NCBI RefSeq assembly: GCF_001577835.2
Contig: NC_029532.1
Location: forward strand, 4,092,001 to 4,156,000
From: Coturnix japonica
Lineage: Eukaryota; Chordata; Aves; Galliformes; Phasianidae
Length of the DNA: 64,000 bases
Reading direction: 5' to 3'
Part shown: piece after piece, positions 46,401 to 60,110 of the stretch
Numbering within the stretch: the stretch's first letter is position 1
How the letters are laid out: every line of letters begins with the position of its first letter
Made by a program: the position numbers and the translations under genes
The notes under the pieces: model-generated
The model's input: only the letters and a program-made list of their open reading frames with translations
Databases searched by the model: none
What the model was told of the DNA's origin: nothing

Positions 46401-49400
46401 GTGGGTACAAGGAAAGATGGCTTCAGATTTGGGCAGGGAGAGGAAGAGGAGGAGGACTTGGGTAAAGGATGAAGAGCTGGAAGTTGAGCAGTGCTTGCTA
46501 GGAAAGCTGCTGCTCACCGGCACCAGGGGGAGATGTTGTCTTTGGAAAGGGACCCACAGGCGTGGGTTTTGTCAGCTCAGGGAAGGGATTTTCAGCCTTT
46601 GCTCCCCTCCTATGTGTCCCAAGCAAGTGTCCCATGTTCTAGCTAAGAGTGACTGGAACATGTACTTTGTTCCTATGTTGGAAGCTGTGCTTCTTTACTA
46701 TATGGAGCTGTTGATCTTTTCCTTGTTCTGCGGTTCCTTCCACAAAAGATATAGCTCTGATTTTGCTGGTTGTTTCTTTTCCCCGCTGTTAGCTGGAGGA
46801 CCAAGCTGCAGAGGGTCAGCCAGAGAGCCCAGTACCTTCTGGGACAGTCTGTTCCTGCCAGCATCATGGGATTCGCATCCTTCCGACACGGATATTTTTA
46901 AGTGGGAGGAAATCTGTTTACTTGCAGATGTGAGGTTCTTTCATATCCTCTGAGCAGACAACTCTGCAGTGTTCCACATCCCCTGCTGTGCTGAGCTCCT
47001 GGGAAGGCCCTGCCTTGCTCCCAGCACCCCCACTTGGAGCTGTGTTTCCTCAAGAACTTTTCTCTCAAAGTTAATAAGCACCTTATGTATATCTGGAAGG
47101 TGTGCTTTGGGTTGGTGCTGCATGGGGATGGAATATTGTCAGCTCATGATAGGATAAGGCAGCACCTTAAGGACAGCTGGCTGGGGCTTTTTCTGTAGGA
47201 ATGTGGCTGCTTTGATTTTTGAAGAGCTGTTGTGTTCACTGTAAGTTTGTTTTCAGGACCAGAAACACCCATGTCACATCTCATTTCTTTTCACTCTAGG
47301 ACATGAAGCTGCGTTTGCAGCCTTTCTCTGCTGCCTCTGCAAAATTGGTGTTCTCAGAGTGGATGACCAGATGGCCATTGTCTTTAAAGTATTTAACAGG
47401 TGAGATACCAGAAGGAGAAGGGCTGGAAACATTGGGCCACTTGAGGGCAGATCCCAGACATGGAGCCTTCCAGCTGTCTGAGATGTGTGAGACACTCCCA
47501 CCTGTTCTGTACATTGTACTCCTCCTGTTGGTTGATCTGATTGTGGCCTTTTCCTTCCACTCATCCACATCCATCTGGAAGTGAGAAACTATTAGGAGAT
47601 CCTCTGCCTGGGATTTGAGCTGCATGAAACAAAGGCCTTCTCTGCATAGCTAGAGAACATGAGTGCTGAATGACTTGTTGGCCTACACAAGGAGGGCAGA
47701 GTGAGAAAAGTGAAGATATTTAGTAAGCAGATATGCTTTTTAATAGAGCATCCTCTATTAGAGGCTGTGTGCCTTTTCTGGAATGTTATTGATATTGTAA
47801 GGCTATTTGGATGAAGTTCTGTGATTTGTGATGGATGGGAATATCTGGTCAAATGTTACATCTCTTCAGGCATTAAAAAAAGTGATTTGTGAAGCTGACA
47901 GGCCTCTACTGCTCCTCAAGATGTATTTCCAGCCCAGGAGGTAGAATTGGTAGTGATAAAACCACCAGACTGGGCATGTGGAGTCCAAAGATCTAATACA
48001 AATTACATCACTGGCATGAAAATGATCTCCTTCAATAGTACTTTAATTTTCCACCTGGTTACAAAAGTTTGGAAAACTTGCTTGGAGAGAGGTTCATTGA
48101 TTGCAATTTAATCAAAATGGGCCTTAATCTGGGAGCTCATTGTTTTACTTCTGTTAACTTGGGCCATTTGCTCTGTCCCAAGACCAGCTTTTGCTGCTTA
48201 TTCAGCTGTTAAACCTGATCCGTGCTTTGCTTTTGGGTTCAAAAGTGAGTGTGGGGCCCTCCAAGAGTGGATGGTCTGTCTGGATCTCCTGTATGAAGGG
48301 AGAGAGATCTGGATCTTGTGTCTGGAGTCCAGAAGACAGCCTTGTCTGAACTCTTTCTTTTGTCTCAGGTACCTAGAAGTGATGCGAAAACTTCAGAAGA
48401 CCTACAGGATGGAACCTGCTGGCAGCCAGGGCGTCTGGGGCTTGGATGACTTCCAGTTTCTACCTTTCATATGGGGCAGTTCCCAGCTGATAGGTACTAA
48501 TAAAAATCTGCTCGTGTCCCAGCCTGCCCTCTGCCCTGTCTGTCTAGGTTGCAAAGATAATGGAGCTTGAAACTGACTTTTAAATTCAAATGTGTCAGAT
48601 TTGTGTGTAATACAGCAGCAGAGTTTGCTTGAGGCTTGGATTTTTTTCTCAGGTTTCCAAATAAAGCGAGTTGCTTAGTCCAGGAGGTGGAAAGCTTCCA
48701 CGTACAGTACATCTGTCTTTGTTGCAATGGCTGCAAGCTTTTTGAGAGGAGAGTCCTGCTTTTGGCACTAAAGTACATGGTTTTCTGCCCTGGGGAGTTT
48801 ACCAGTTTCACTGCTAAGGTGTTGGAGATGAGGTGGAAGGCAGCAGCTCTGTGCTGATTTCTGAAAAGTTCTGGTGAAAGAAGGATGGGACAAAGCCCGA
48901 CTGAATTTGGTCTCAGACAGGGATGTCATGCAGGTTGCTTTCTATTGTCTTTTACTCTTTTCAGACCATCCAAATCTGGAGCCTCGGCACTTCGTTGATG
49001 AGAAGGTGGTAAATGAAAACCATAAGGACTTCATGTTCCTGGAGTGCATCCTCTTCATTACAGAGGTGAGGTTTTTCCCACAGGGATGTTCTGCTCATAC
49101 TTGGTAGTTAGCTCTCGCTCTGGTTTTCTCTTCCTCCTTTGTTTGCTGTAATGGAGCTATGCAGAAGAACCACTGTTGCATCTGAGGTGCTCTCCTTGAA
49201 TGAGTTGAAACTGGAATATTGAGGGGAAAGTGTGCTGAGGGAAGATGGGCTGTGGATTACTGTTGAAGGGAGCTGTAACAAGAGCAAACAAATAGCCTTC
49301 TGGATCAGCCGATAGGAGCTTGGGTGGAGAACACTGGTGCTAGCAAGTGTACTAGCAAGATGAAGTGGGATCTGCAGAACAGCTTGGCGTCCCTCCAGAG

Positions 49401-52400
49401 CTTGGGTGCTGCTTGGGCCTCCCTTTGCTTAGGGCAGACTCATACCTTTGTGCAGTTTGATCCCCATCAGATCTGAGCAGATTCTCCATTAAATGCATGA
49501 ACAGTCTGGAGGAGGGACAATGCTGAGGTTAGTTCAGCTGATACCAGGACCTCTATCAGCAGTACATTTCTGCTCAAGTTCTGTAGGGCCCTTGGGCAGG
49601 GGACGGCTGATACTCAGTGTGTTGCAAACCATCAGCAGTGTTTCTGAATGAAAAATGTTTCTGATGGTTTCCCTCAGCTGGCCATGCTTCTACTGTCCAC
49701 CTTGCTGCATGGTCTGGGCAGGGGCATTGAGAACCACATGCTCTGTTGTGGTGGTGTATTTCCTGTCTGTGGCAAGGAGGGGTTGATGGGATTAATTCTG
49801 AAGGACAGACTGTGGTTCTGCCCCTTTGTTCTGTTTGCTTTTCCCTCTCCTTGCTTCTCTCATTTAGTAATTAGATGAGAAGGGAGGTTACGGAGCGTGA
49901 AGCCAGCCTTTCATGTAGGAAATGTTCATAGGAGCCTTTGGCCCAAACCCCAGGAGGTGCAGCATCAAGTCGTTCTGAATCCAGTAGGGTTTGTTGGTGC
50001 TCAGCACCTCGCAGGATTTAACCTTCATTGTGGAGTTAAATCATGCTGTGGATGGTGAAGAGGCTGAGCTGAGGACAGGAAATCCGTTCCTGCTTCATCC
50101 TCATGGGAAGTGGGAGCAAAGATGCATTTTGTTTCCTTCATCTGTGTTACCCAGACAGAGCACTACCCTGTTAAAATGCAAGTGTGCAGCTCTTGATGTG
50201 TGCAGAGCATTCAGCAGTCCACAGATTAAAATACACAGCACCACACAGCTTCAGGTTGCTCCACTTTTACCTGCAGAAAGGTGCCTTTTCAGTAGGCATT
50301 TTCAATAAGTGATTTCTCTTCTTTTTTGCAAGCTTACTCAGAATCATGGAGCTTTTCTATCGAGTTCCTCAGTGCCACCTGGTGGCAGGGAAGCCTCCTC
50401 TCCCATGTGAGCCACTGAGAGATTGCCACAACCTGGATCATCAAACGTGTAATATTTGCAAGCTGTTTTTGTGCAAGCACTGGTCCTTTTTCCCCCCCTT
50501 TTTCTTTTTTTGTTGAAAATTTTGCTTTTTAAAATGGGATTTTTTCCCCTTCAAATGCCCAGAAAGTTTGTTCCTGCCGCCAGGGGGGGCTGGGGCAGCC
50601 CTGAGTGCTGCTTCCTCACCAGAATCAACAACAAAACCAAAATAGCAGGGGGAAAAAAGGTACGAGGGCTTAATGATTTTAATAAATGAATGACACGATT
50701 TCTTTCTGAGCTATTCATCTGGAAACAGCTCTCCCGTAAAGGTGTAGAGCAAATAACAAACACTGCAGCCGTTCCTATAGTAGGTCTGTTAGGTTTTACC
50801 AACCTGAGAACAGGTTTTGTTTCAAGCAGTGACCAGGCTGCGTTGTTTTCTTTCAACCAACAGAATATTCTCTTGAGCAGATATTTTTTTTCTCAGCCCC
50901 TGGGTGACGTTTCAGGGATGTGAATGTACACCGTGGTGGTGTTTGCCACGTGTATATTTAAACCTCAGGCTCTTAAAGTAACAGGGAGATGGTGGCCAGT
51001 TTGAACCCACTCTGCCCTGCAGTGCCACCCCACCGCATGTGGATATGGCAGCAAGCCTTATGCAAGCTGGCCTGTTGTTGGCTAACCTGAGGGGTGTTTT
51101 TAATGCTTAGTCCTTGAATGGGAGGCTTATGGAGGTGGCTGGAGCTCAAGCCATCCCCTGCTGTCACCTTGTTCTGCTAAGGCAGGCTGCTGGGAGATGC
51201 CCAAGGGGTGTGAGGTTGGTTTGGGACCATCCCAGCGTGTGATGGAGCCACCAGTGCTGCAGCCATGGTGGGATCCTGCCTGCTTCTGTGCTCTGAATGT
51301 GAGGAAGGATTCTGGGGGTTGCAAAAAGAGACGCTGCCCTTACACAGCATGGGACAAAACCCAGAGCAGAGGCTGCCAGCTCTTGACCCTGTTGAAACCA
51401 AAGGCTGCTGGAGGCATTGCCTCCCCTGGGCACCTTCCTGCAGGAGACGTGCAGAGGTGCGAGGCGGCCAGGGCCGTGTTGCTTTAAGAGCCCAGGGCAG
51501 GCAGCAAGAATTTCATCTTCAATCTGGCTTCTAAATTTGGAGGTTTGGGAAGGGAGGGCTCGGGTTTCGGCTGGAAGGGAAGGAGCTGACAGGAAAGCAC
51601 AGCTTCAGCCGTCCCCCTCCCCCAGTTACTGACAGAGGAACCATTTACAAAAGGCTGATTCTCTTGGGAACTGAGAGGCAGGAACGCAGCGTCTGTGAGT
51701 AATTTCCTGCTCAATATGGCTGCTCTGACTCACTCCGTTCCCCTGGGGTCACTGCGGGACTGCAGCGTGCTCGCTGCCGCTCTCGCTCCCCCCCAGCTTG
51801 CTCTGTTTCTCTCCCTCTTCTCCCTTTGTGGGTGGAATGAGCTCATTTTCTCCCTCATCCCCTTTCTCCCCTCCGCCTCAGTTTGAAACAATGGCCATGC
51901 CTCCCCTTGCTGGGCACACAGGGTCTGGTGGGCCACGGTTGCAGCAGGGCTGGAGCATGGGGCTAGCTGGATGAGCTGGCTGCCCCCAATAGTCTGTTGC
52001 AGCTCAGGAATAGGGAGGAAAGCAAAGCACACATGCGAGGGCTGCTGTGAGCTGTACCCATATGAAGGATGGCAATGCTGGAGGAAGGTTTGGCATCGAA
52101 ATTCACATCAGCAAATCAACCTCACCAGGGGAAGCTCTGTGCCCACTGAGCTGCCCAGCACACAGGGCTCAGCCACGCGTGTGTTCCCTGCTCCCCTGCC
52201 ACGTGCAGCCTGTAGTGTGGTGCCTGCCGGTGCCAAATCCTCCTGCCTGATGGCATGCTGTCTCTGTCAAGTGATGTTGTGCTTTGTCTATCTGCACGTT
52301 TCATCTTGTATCTGCAAGGGAAACATGCACAGCGCAGGGGAGCAGGGATGGCTCGGTGGCTCATCACTCATTTCCTTGCTCATGAGAGCCATAGAGGGGA

Positions 52401-55400
52401 ATGGGGACAGGTCTGTGCAAAACAGCTGCAGCCCGAGGTCAGCCCGTTTGAAGCACGTTGTCTTCCAGGTAATGTTTTTTTTTTCCTCCTCTCTTTTTCT
52501 ACTGCCAGCTGATGCCATGCAGACCTTGCAGAAGAGCAGCAGCAGTTTCACAAAGCGAACTGAGCAGCCTCGCTTCCTTTTAGAGCACTGTGTTTGGAGG
52601 CTGTTTTCCCACCTTCATGCCAGGCCTGTGTGTGCGTGGAGGGAAGAGTTGGTTGTTGGAGCCGAAAGCAAGAGTCCAAGAGATTCCTCTCTCCCCATGC
52701 TCCTTTCTAGCATGAGCTTCGGCCTTGTGGTTTCTGATGTCATGGGAACTTTGCTTGCTCAGAGAGGCTGTGTTATATTTCTTCCTCTCCCTCAGGGTCT
52801 GTTTTTGTTCATGGAGAAGAGGAGAGAGAGCTACCAAGGGAATCTGCGTGCAACCATCCCTGATTGCAGCTTCCCCCTTGCCCTCCCTCCTCCACACCCC
52901 TCTTCCTGGGAGGAGGAATACCAGAGTGCTTAAACAAAAAAACCACCCTGAGGTGTGTGCTGCAAGCAAGCAAGCTGCAGCTCTGGAGCCTGTTTGGAGT
53001 GGGGCTTCAGTGGGTCCCCTCCTCTCCCAGGTGTGGGCAGGGGGCTGCTGCTGACCTGCACTGCCCTCTGCATGCAGGGAAGGCAGCAGTGGTTGTCTGT
53101 GCTGCTTGTTGATTATCTGAATGGGGAATGAGTCATTTTCTTGGAAAGCCCAGCAGTGCTGAACAGGGAGGTTTCTGGGTAGAATAGGAACAGCATTAAG
53201 CCAGGCTCTACTTGGAGGGAGAATAGGACTTACGTTGGGTTCTGTAATGAAGCCATTAACAGGGAGGTGTGCATGGGAAGGTTTGCTTAGAGAAGTGCAG
53301 CAGGAAAAGGCTTAATTTCGCCAGGGAGGTGGGGAGATGGAGCACCATGGCTTCATGTGCTGTGGCTGCAGCGGGAGGGAGGGAGGGACAGCACGGTGGG
53401 GTGGCTGGTGTGTTGCTCACAGTGCTGGTGGGAATGTTAGCTCGGTGAGTGTGAGTCACTGCTGGTGCACAGCTCCTTCATGGCCCTGCTCCTCAGCCCT
53501 GCTCTTGGGTCTCTTTCAGATGAAGACAGGCCCCTTTGCTGAGCATTCCAACCAGCTCTGGAACATCAGTGCTGTACCCTCCTGGTCTAAGGTCAACCAG
53601 GGTCTCATCCGTATGTACAAGGCAGAGGTGAGTGCTGTGGGCGGGCAGAGGGATGCTGGCTCATGCTTTCCCAGTGGCCACACAGGTCCTTGTGTCTGCT
53701 TCGCTGTGGATCAACTCTTTGCTGCCTGCACCTCGTGCCTGTTGGTGCAGGGGTCTGTCACAGCCAGCTGTGCTCCTTGCTGTGTGGCTCAGAAGAAGGT
53801 GCTGCAGACCAGAAGAAGGTTCCTGCCTGCAGTGTTTGCCCCCAAAGCAGTCCCTAAACAGCCCTTCTTCCAGACACACCTTTTGCCATTTGTTGTCTTT
53901 CCATAGTACAAGTCTCAGGTCCCCAAGTCAGGACCAATACTGTGACATCCTTCTAAAAAAAAGCTAACACTGCTGTTTTCCCAGCTGCAGTACACCCAGT
54001 TTAAGCCCCCATTCCAGGTTTCAGGAGCACCAAAGCAGGTTGAATGCCTCCAACCCATCTCTGCTGGCCTGAGTCCTGTCCACGTAGTGCACCAGACCAT
54101 TGAGGCTATGCACAGCCCCCAGCAGGGCTTGGTGGTTCTCCATGGGGTCTGCAGCTTTCCTGGCACACTCTAACCCAGAGAACTGGGCAGTTTGGGCCGT
54201 CTCTTATCTCCTTCCTGCTCCAGTTAACCCTAAGCTTGGGGAAGCAGGACAGGAACTGCCACATATGGGCCTTCTGTGGGAACAGGCTGAGAGGCAGCAT
54301 CTCTTGCTGGGAAGGCCAACACTGTGCTGGCCCTGCTGGAGCAACAGATTCCACAGCTGCCTACTGTGGGAGGTGCATCAGTCCCCTTGGGTAGGGCTTG
54401 AAGCAGTTATTCCTGCACCCTGTGGTCTCTGCTCAAGCCAACCATGCTCCTGTTTGTCGCTGGGACGTGGGGCAAAAGCTGGGCGGGCAGCTCTAGCGCA
54501 CAAAGGGGTTAACTGTGCCGAACTTGGCTCACTCCCTCCCCCAGCCCTTCCTCTGCGCTTCACATCCTGTGTTTAGGTTCCAGGCCACATACCTCTCTAA
54601 TCTGCGAGGTGTCACTCCCAGGCCCGCTGGCTCCTTCCGCCCCCAGCTCAGCTTTCCTCCCAGCTTCCAGGAGGAGAGCAGGGCTGGGGGTCGTCCCCCA
54701 AGGGGTGTCTCTTGCTGCCCCTCTGGATCTGCCCCAGCTCAGAGCTCCATCACGGAACCACTGTCTTCCAAGGAACCCTGAACTGGAGGCTCCGGTGTGA
54801 GAGAAAGTGGCCTCAGGGGGAGCCCCCAGTCCTGAGAGCACCACTGAAGGGCTGTTTCCTTCTCCACAGCACTGCCTTTAATCTTCCCTCTCCTTTGGGT
54901 ATTCCCCAGGCACCCCATGGTGTCCTGTGCTGTTTGTGTGCCCCCGCCAGGACCCAGCGTGCCTTGTTTCTACTTGGTTGGTTCCTTCTGGAGCTTGGTA
55001 GGGATGTGCCCACAGTGCATGGGCTCATTCACTGATGTTTTGGGGTCACTGTGTGCTGGCAGTTTTACCTGGCCTTCTGTGGACGGTACAACTGTGGGAA
55101 TCCATCAGGGCATGGGACAGGCCATGGTTTTTTCTAGGTGCACCCACAACATGTTTTTTCTGTGTTAATTAGCAGGTGATATTCCCTGTGGAAATGCTGA
55201 ACCTGATGCTGGTGGGTTTCTAGAAACATCTGGAGATGTGGCTGTGTTGGGGGAGAATGCAGAAGCTGCAGAGAAGAGTAACAGAGCACAGATTTAGGTG
55301 TGGAAGACATTGAGTGAACTGAACTGCTGTGTGACTTCAAATTTAGCTTCTTGCTCCAAGAACATTGGTAGATCTTAAAGGGCTGATCTTAAGTCCTCAC

Positions 55401-57823
55401 GCAGCAGTGTTTTCTCTTGGCACTGCACAGTGCCTACATTCACTTGGATGGAGAAACTTACTGGGGAGTTCCTATAGATTCCTGGTATATGTTTAGGGGA
55501 GCCTCCCACACCAATGCTGGCTCAGCCAGTTCCTGCCCAGCTGGTGAAGAAGGGTGAGCATGGACATCACCTTAGAATCATAGAATTAGTGTCTGCTGGA
55601 TGTTCCCAGCTGCATTGCCCTCACCTTTGCTGTCTTTCTCTAATTAGGTACTGCCAACATTAGCAGAAGATGAGTGAGCCAGCAGCCCCATGTAGTGTCA
55701 CAGAAGCTGTTTGCCTTGAGCTCGATGAAGACCTGTGACAGTGCTTGGGGTTGGAGGGAGTGAAGTGGAAGGTTTAGGTTTGTAATGGTTTTTTTTTTGT
55801 CCAGCTGATTAACGTGAGAGCAAGATTTCCTCTTCACCCCCTTCTTCCTACTGCATCTTCCCCCTCAGATCACACACTATAATTAGATCAGATGAAATCC
55901 AGGATGGAGTCTTCAACCAGCAGCGTTGCAGTGACTGGGAAGTGCTCAGTGCTGACTGCTTTTGTGCAGAGGCTGCAAGGCAAAAGTCTCAGTTGCTTGG
56001 AGCAGAGCAGCAAAAATCAGATGCTCGCTCACAACCCACTCTTGCTTGGCAGAAGTGCAGCGGTTCCCAGGTCTGGTTTGTTTAAAATGCAGTGTGAATG
56101 CTTTGGCTCTTCTCTGTCCCCTCTATGGGATGGCTCAATGACTTTAAACAACCAGCACAAAGCTCAAGCACATCCATGTGCTCTTGCCTGGATCTGTGCA
56201 CTTTAGGATGCTTGTTACAGGGTCTGTGGACAGAGAGTACGTTCAAGGTGATGGATCTTCTGCTCCATGTATTTATGAAATCTCAGATGTGTCTATTTAT
56301 AATATAAATATAATGGGTGCAGAAGTGCTAGCTTGGAAGTGCAAGGGCTTTTCTTATTCTCTCCTTCAAAGGCAAGTGAAGAAGTCGACAGAATAGAGTG
56401 TGGTTAAAGCAGCAGCCTTGATGTTTTTCCCCTGAGCCTGCTTTTGAGTCTCCTGACCTTTCCTTCTCCACTGCAGTCAGATGGGAAATACTTTCCATTG
56501 TAACTAATCTAGTCCCAGTTCCATCTGTAAAGGTTGGATGTGATGCGAGAATCTGTTCCCCAGTTGAGTCTCAAGGCAGGACTTCGGCACAGTTGGGATG
56601 ACAGGAAGAAGAGAATGAGCTCGTCCCCTCTGTCAAACTAACATATAGCAGGTGATACAGGAGTGTCCTGTCTCTTGGAGCCTTTAATAACCCAGAGAAA
56701 TTGTCCTAGTCCTGATGGAGAGAGAAGTTTCTTGCTCATCTCTTCTTATGCTGATGGTGTGTTGAATAGGGAGGATCTGAGGAGGTCTGCAGCCTTTCTG
56801 GTCAGCACAGCCCCAGGTCGTGTGGCTCATATTAGTGTAGATGCAGCTACTGAGTTGATGCACGTGTGCTGCTGAGGTTTGTTTGTTTGAATGTGAATCC
56901 ATTCCATGCTCTGCGTGAGTTTTGGGCAGTCTGAATCCGTAATGACTCAAAGAATAAAGCTCGGAGCTGCTCTGACAGGCAAGTTTTGGTAACCTTGGAT
57001 GTGGTCATTGACCGCAGTCACTGCTCTTCCTGCTCTGGCAGGGAGGTGAACAGAAGGGATGTTCCTGTTCCAGCACAGAGCCCATCTTAGCTGGAGAAAG
57101 CGGCTCTGAGCTGAGCTGCCTTGCTCAGGTGTGTGAGATTGATCTGTGATCCATGCTCCTATCATTACACTCTGATGGGAGTGGTGATTCCAAGAGTGAA
57201 GGCTCTTTGGGTATAGGATCGCATCTTAAACTGTGGCAGCAAAATTGCTGGTGCTCGTTTATTGAAGGCTTGAGAACAATCTGCAGTGCAGTGTGGGCAG
57301 TGCCTTGTGGCTGCAGGATGGTGCTCAGAGCTGGAGCGTGGGCACTGGCCTGGAGAGGAAGAGCCTTTTCCCTGGGGGTTTCTGCAGTTCTCAAAGGGTT
57401 TGTAGGGTGAAGCTCTTCAAAGGGATCAGTTGGAGCAATGAGAAGGTGGCGAGAGAGAAAGCTGCTGACATAAACATGCCTCTTCTGCTCATGCTCCCAG
57501 CCTGAATTTCATCAAGCAAAAGAGTCTGGCTACAAGGAAGGGGATGGGGATACGAGGTATTACTGGACTGAAGAGCCTGCTGGGAATGTGGGGTGAGGGA
57601 TGTGGGACTGATCCCCACACAAGCACACAGCTGAGCCAGCGGCCCTGAGCTCGCTGCCTCTCACACCCAGGGCCGGGCACAGCTCTGTCTGCCTGCAGGC
57701 AGTGGGGACATCTGCTGAACTCACCCCTCTTTGTTTTCCCTCCTGCAGTGCTTGGAGAAGTTCCCTGTGATCCAGCACTTTAAGTTCGGCAGCCTGCTCC
57801 CCATCCAGCCTGTGACGTCCTAA
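37458..57823 (+). CDS. PTPA: PTPA, serine/threonine protein phosphatase 2A activator (complete, 10 exons)
   Basis: Activates PP2A by helping load and fold the catalytic subunit; the family has ATP-dependent, prolyl-isomerase-type activity in cytosol and nucleus. Coding exons: 37458-37482, 38694-38794, 40081-40167, 44857-44982, 45703-45820, 47300-47399, 48369-48493, 48965-49065, 53520-53627, 57749-57823. All are GT-AG and in phase, for 321 residues; the short human form is 323 as I recall. Start MAESERPA. Conserved blocks: [100 protein letters not shown] and the end [14 protein letters not shown]. Exon 3 joins exon 4 directly as VSE|PIEKL. I saw no counterpart of the extra exon carried by longer human forms in the 4.7 kb intron between them. 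Confidence 0.97.
37491..37561 (+). repeat. G-rich minisatellite, possible G-quadruplex, in PTPA intron 1
   Basis: Imperfect repeats of the form (a)acgggg(c/g)taa begin 8 bp after the exon 1 donor, with at least four G3-G7 runs separated by 2-6 nt (gggggggacgggacgggg, then ataacgggg). This fits a G-quadruplex motif on the transcribed non-template strand. Confidence 0.75.
37846..37877. repeat. AGTAGTAC tandem octamer repeat
   Basis: Four perfect copies of agtagtac in PTPA intron 1. Confidence 0.9.
40168..44856 (+). other. PTPA intron 3
   Basis: A 4.7 kb intron with no recognised coding exon. It holds AT-rich blocks inside GC-rich sequence at about 42720-42750 and 42960-43030 that look like regulatory elements. 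Several open frames appear in GC-rich parts but lack splice support. Confidence 0.6.
49066..53519 (+). other. PTPA intron 8
   Basis: A 4.45 kb intron. Around 50430-50900 an AT-rich, homeodomain-site-rich block looks like a candidate enhancer. An uninterrupted 320-codon open frame at 51971-52933 has no recognisable domain and is probably chance. Confidence 0.55.
53628..57748 (+). other. PTPA intron 9
   Basis: A 4.1 kb intron with no coding exon recognised. A short ccttagaatcatagaatta motif near 55573 may be a remnant of a CR1 tail. A MEF2-like CTATTTATAA lies near 56292. Confidence 0.5.
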
Positions 57824-60110
57824 GGAGGCCACGGGAGGAGCCGAAGCAGCGGAGGTGTAGCGTGGCAGCACTCTTCCTCCTCCCCTCACTCCCTTCTCAT
57901 CACCTCACCCGTTCCACAGCCCACCCATTCCTGCACATCCTCATCGGCAACCGCAGACCCGGAGCACTCGGCCTTGCACAGGAGATGGGAACTGAGCAGC
58001 TCCTCCTGCAAGTCCCTGCCACGAGGATGTCTCACAAGTGACTGAGGGGCTGCGCTCTCCGCTGCCGTGTGCGGATCTGGGTGTGTGAAGGGGGTTCACC
58101 AGGGGCTGCCTGGCAGCAAAACCCTCTGCTTTCCTTCCCAGGAGGAAGGGGGTGTGGAGGGGAGGAAGGCACGTGTGTATGCGCTGGGCACCGCTAACAG
58201 CAATTTCCCTTTTGGAATTTCATTGAAGTTTCCTGTTGCTGTTTGGTTTGGAAACCATTGCAGTGGGTGAGGTGTGAGCCTGCACGTGTCTGTGGGCAGG
58301 GCACCTTTGCTTTCAGAGGGGATTCTTAAATGGGAAAGGGGAACTGCAGGGAGCCCGGGGTACCGCCTCTCCCTTATCCTGACTAAGGAAAGCCACCTCC
58401 CTCCTTCCACCATCTTTTCTGCAAGGTTCCCTGGGTCTTCCTTTCACAACACCACCTCTTGTGTGACGTGAGGAGGCTGTGAGGTCTGAGCAGGTTTTAG
58501 AGATGAGAGCCCTTGCTCTGTTGGAACGGCTGTGCAACAACTGCTGAATGATACCTGCTCAGGCTCCCTGCCCTCTATCGCTAATGGGCACAAAGCATCG
58601 TATGTTCACACACACATGCCTTGCTGCTTAGGGATCACCCAGGAGCAGCCTGCCCTCTCTGCTCTCCTCTCCTCTGTGCTTTGCTGCCTGGGGCCTGAGC
58701 TGGCCTCAATGGCACGAGGTGGCCATGGTTGCTACTGCTTGGTCATAAATTATGACGACAGCCTCATAGCAATGGATTTCCCCATAGAGCAGCATGATCC
58801 CCAGTCCTTTTAGGGAGGCATCTCCAGAGCAAAGGCAGCATGGGGGTAAGCATGCAGCTTAACATGCACTTCTGTACCTGTGCTGGAAACAAAAAGCATA
58901 AGTAGCCCAGGACAGCAGGTTTTAACTGGAGAAAGCTCTCTTCCCTCTGTCCTTCCCTGCTGGTGCTGTTGTGCATCCCAGACAGCAGGACCACGCTAAC
59001 AGTGCCAGCAGCAGCTTGGAGGTGGGGGGATGAATGGAGCCCTGGTCCCAATCAGCACCAGCATCACTCAGAGGGCAGAAATACCTGGAGCTTTGTGTCC
59101 ATGTGTCTTGGCTGAGGTGGCCTATAAAATTGGGGAGGGGAGATCTTAGGGTTCCCAGGCTGGGTATGGCAGGGGTTTACCTATGGCTGGGGGTTACCTA
59201 TGGCTGGGGTTAGCTCTGGCTGGGGCTGGAGGCAGCTGTATCCCTTCTCTGGTTCCTTGCCTTTTGCTGGTGCACTGCTAAATAAGAGGCAGCAAAGAGC
59301 AGGTGGCTGCAGAGCTTTCTGCCATTGTCCTGAGCTGGGTGGGACAGGGCATGGATCTGAGCTGCTTCAGCCAACTATAGATATGCGTTTTAAATAATGG
59401 AACACTCAAGTCTTGTTCTAATGTTAATGAGATGTGTTTGTCGTGTTGGCTTTACAAGATGGAATAGGGCTGGAGCCCTGTGCTTGCTGGGAGCTTCTGG
59501 TGGAGCAGGGTGGGAGCCAGCACCTGGCGCAGACCTCAGGCTTCTCCTCCTGCATCCCCTCTCCTTGTTCTGTGGCTTCTGGCAAGTGTCACCACGCTGT
59601 AACTTGGTTGCATGGCATCTGCCTGGTGAGGGCTGAGCTAAAGCCTGTGGCTTCCCAAACCTACCCAAGGGCTGGGGATGCATCTCTCCCAGTAATACTA
59701 TGGAAATGGGGCTTCCATGTAAAAAAGGATGGGTGGAAATGACATCCACACCGTAAATACTGGGAGGGACACCCAGAATGTGAAATGCCCCAGGTTGGGA
59801 CCCACTGAGGAGGTGGAAGAGGCTCACGGGTTGCTCTTGCCTGTATCTGTGCTTCTGTCCTGCTGGGCCTTTCTGGACTTGGAGCAGCTCGTTCTTGTCT
59901 TACACCGTGTGGGATGTATCTCTGTAGTCTGGCACTTGGCTGTTGCCTTCCTCTGGCTCCCAGCAGTGAGCACACGGGCTCTCAGGGCTCAGCCCCCCTC
60001 CCACAGCTCCGCCATCAGCAGCACCCAGGGCTGGAGCAGCTCTTCCTTCCTCCCCCCCCCCCCCCCAGCATTGTGGTTTTAATTAAAGTCTCTGTGTTTT
60101 GCACCAGTGC
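57824..60110 (+). other. PTPA: PTPA 3' UTR
   Basis: No coding exon follows the PTPA stop. A 15-nt C run at 60052-60066 is followed by ATTAAA (60082-60087) and a TG-rich stretch, the best candidate cleavage site, implying a 3' UTR of about 2.27 kb. Later AATAAA motifs at 60872 and 61102 are alternatives. Confidence 0.5.
60082..60087 (+). terminator. Candidate polyadenylation signal for PTPA
   Basis: ATTAAA followed by tctgtgttttgcacc and a further GT-rich stretch. Inferred only. Confidence 0.4.

Noticed and set aside
46318-46953. 211-codon open frame in PTPA intron 5
   Set aside because: Lies wholly inside an intron between well-phased PTPA exons and has no recognisable motif.
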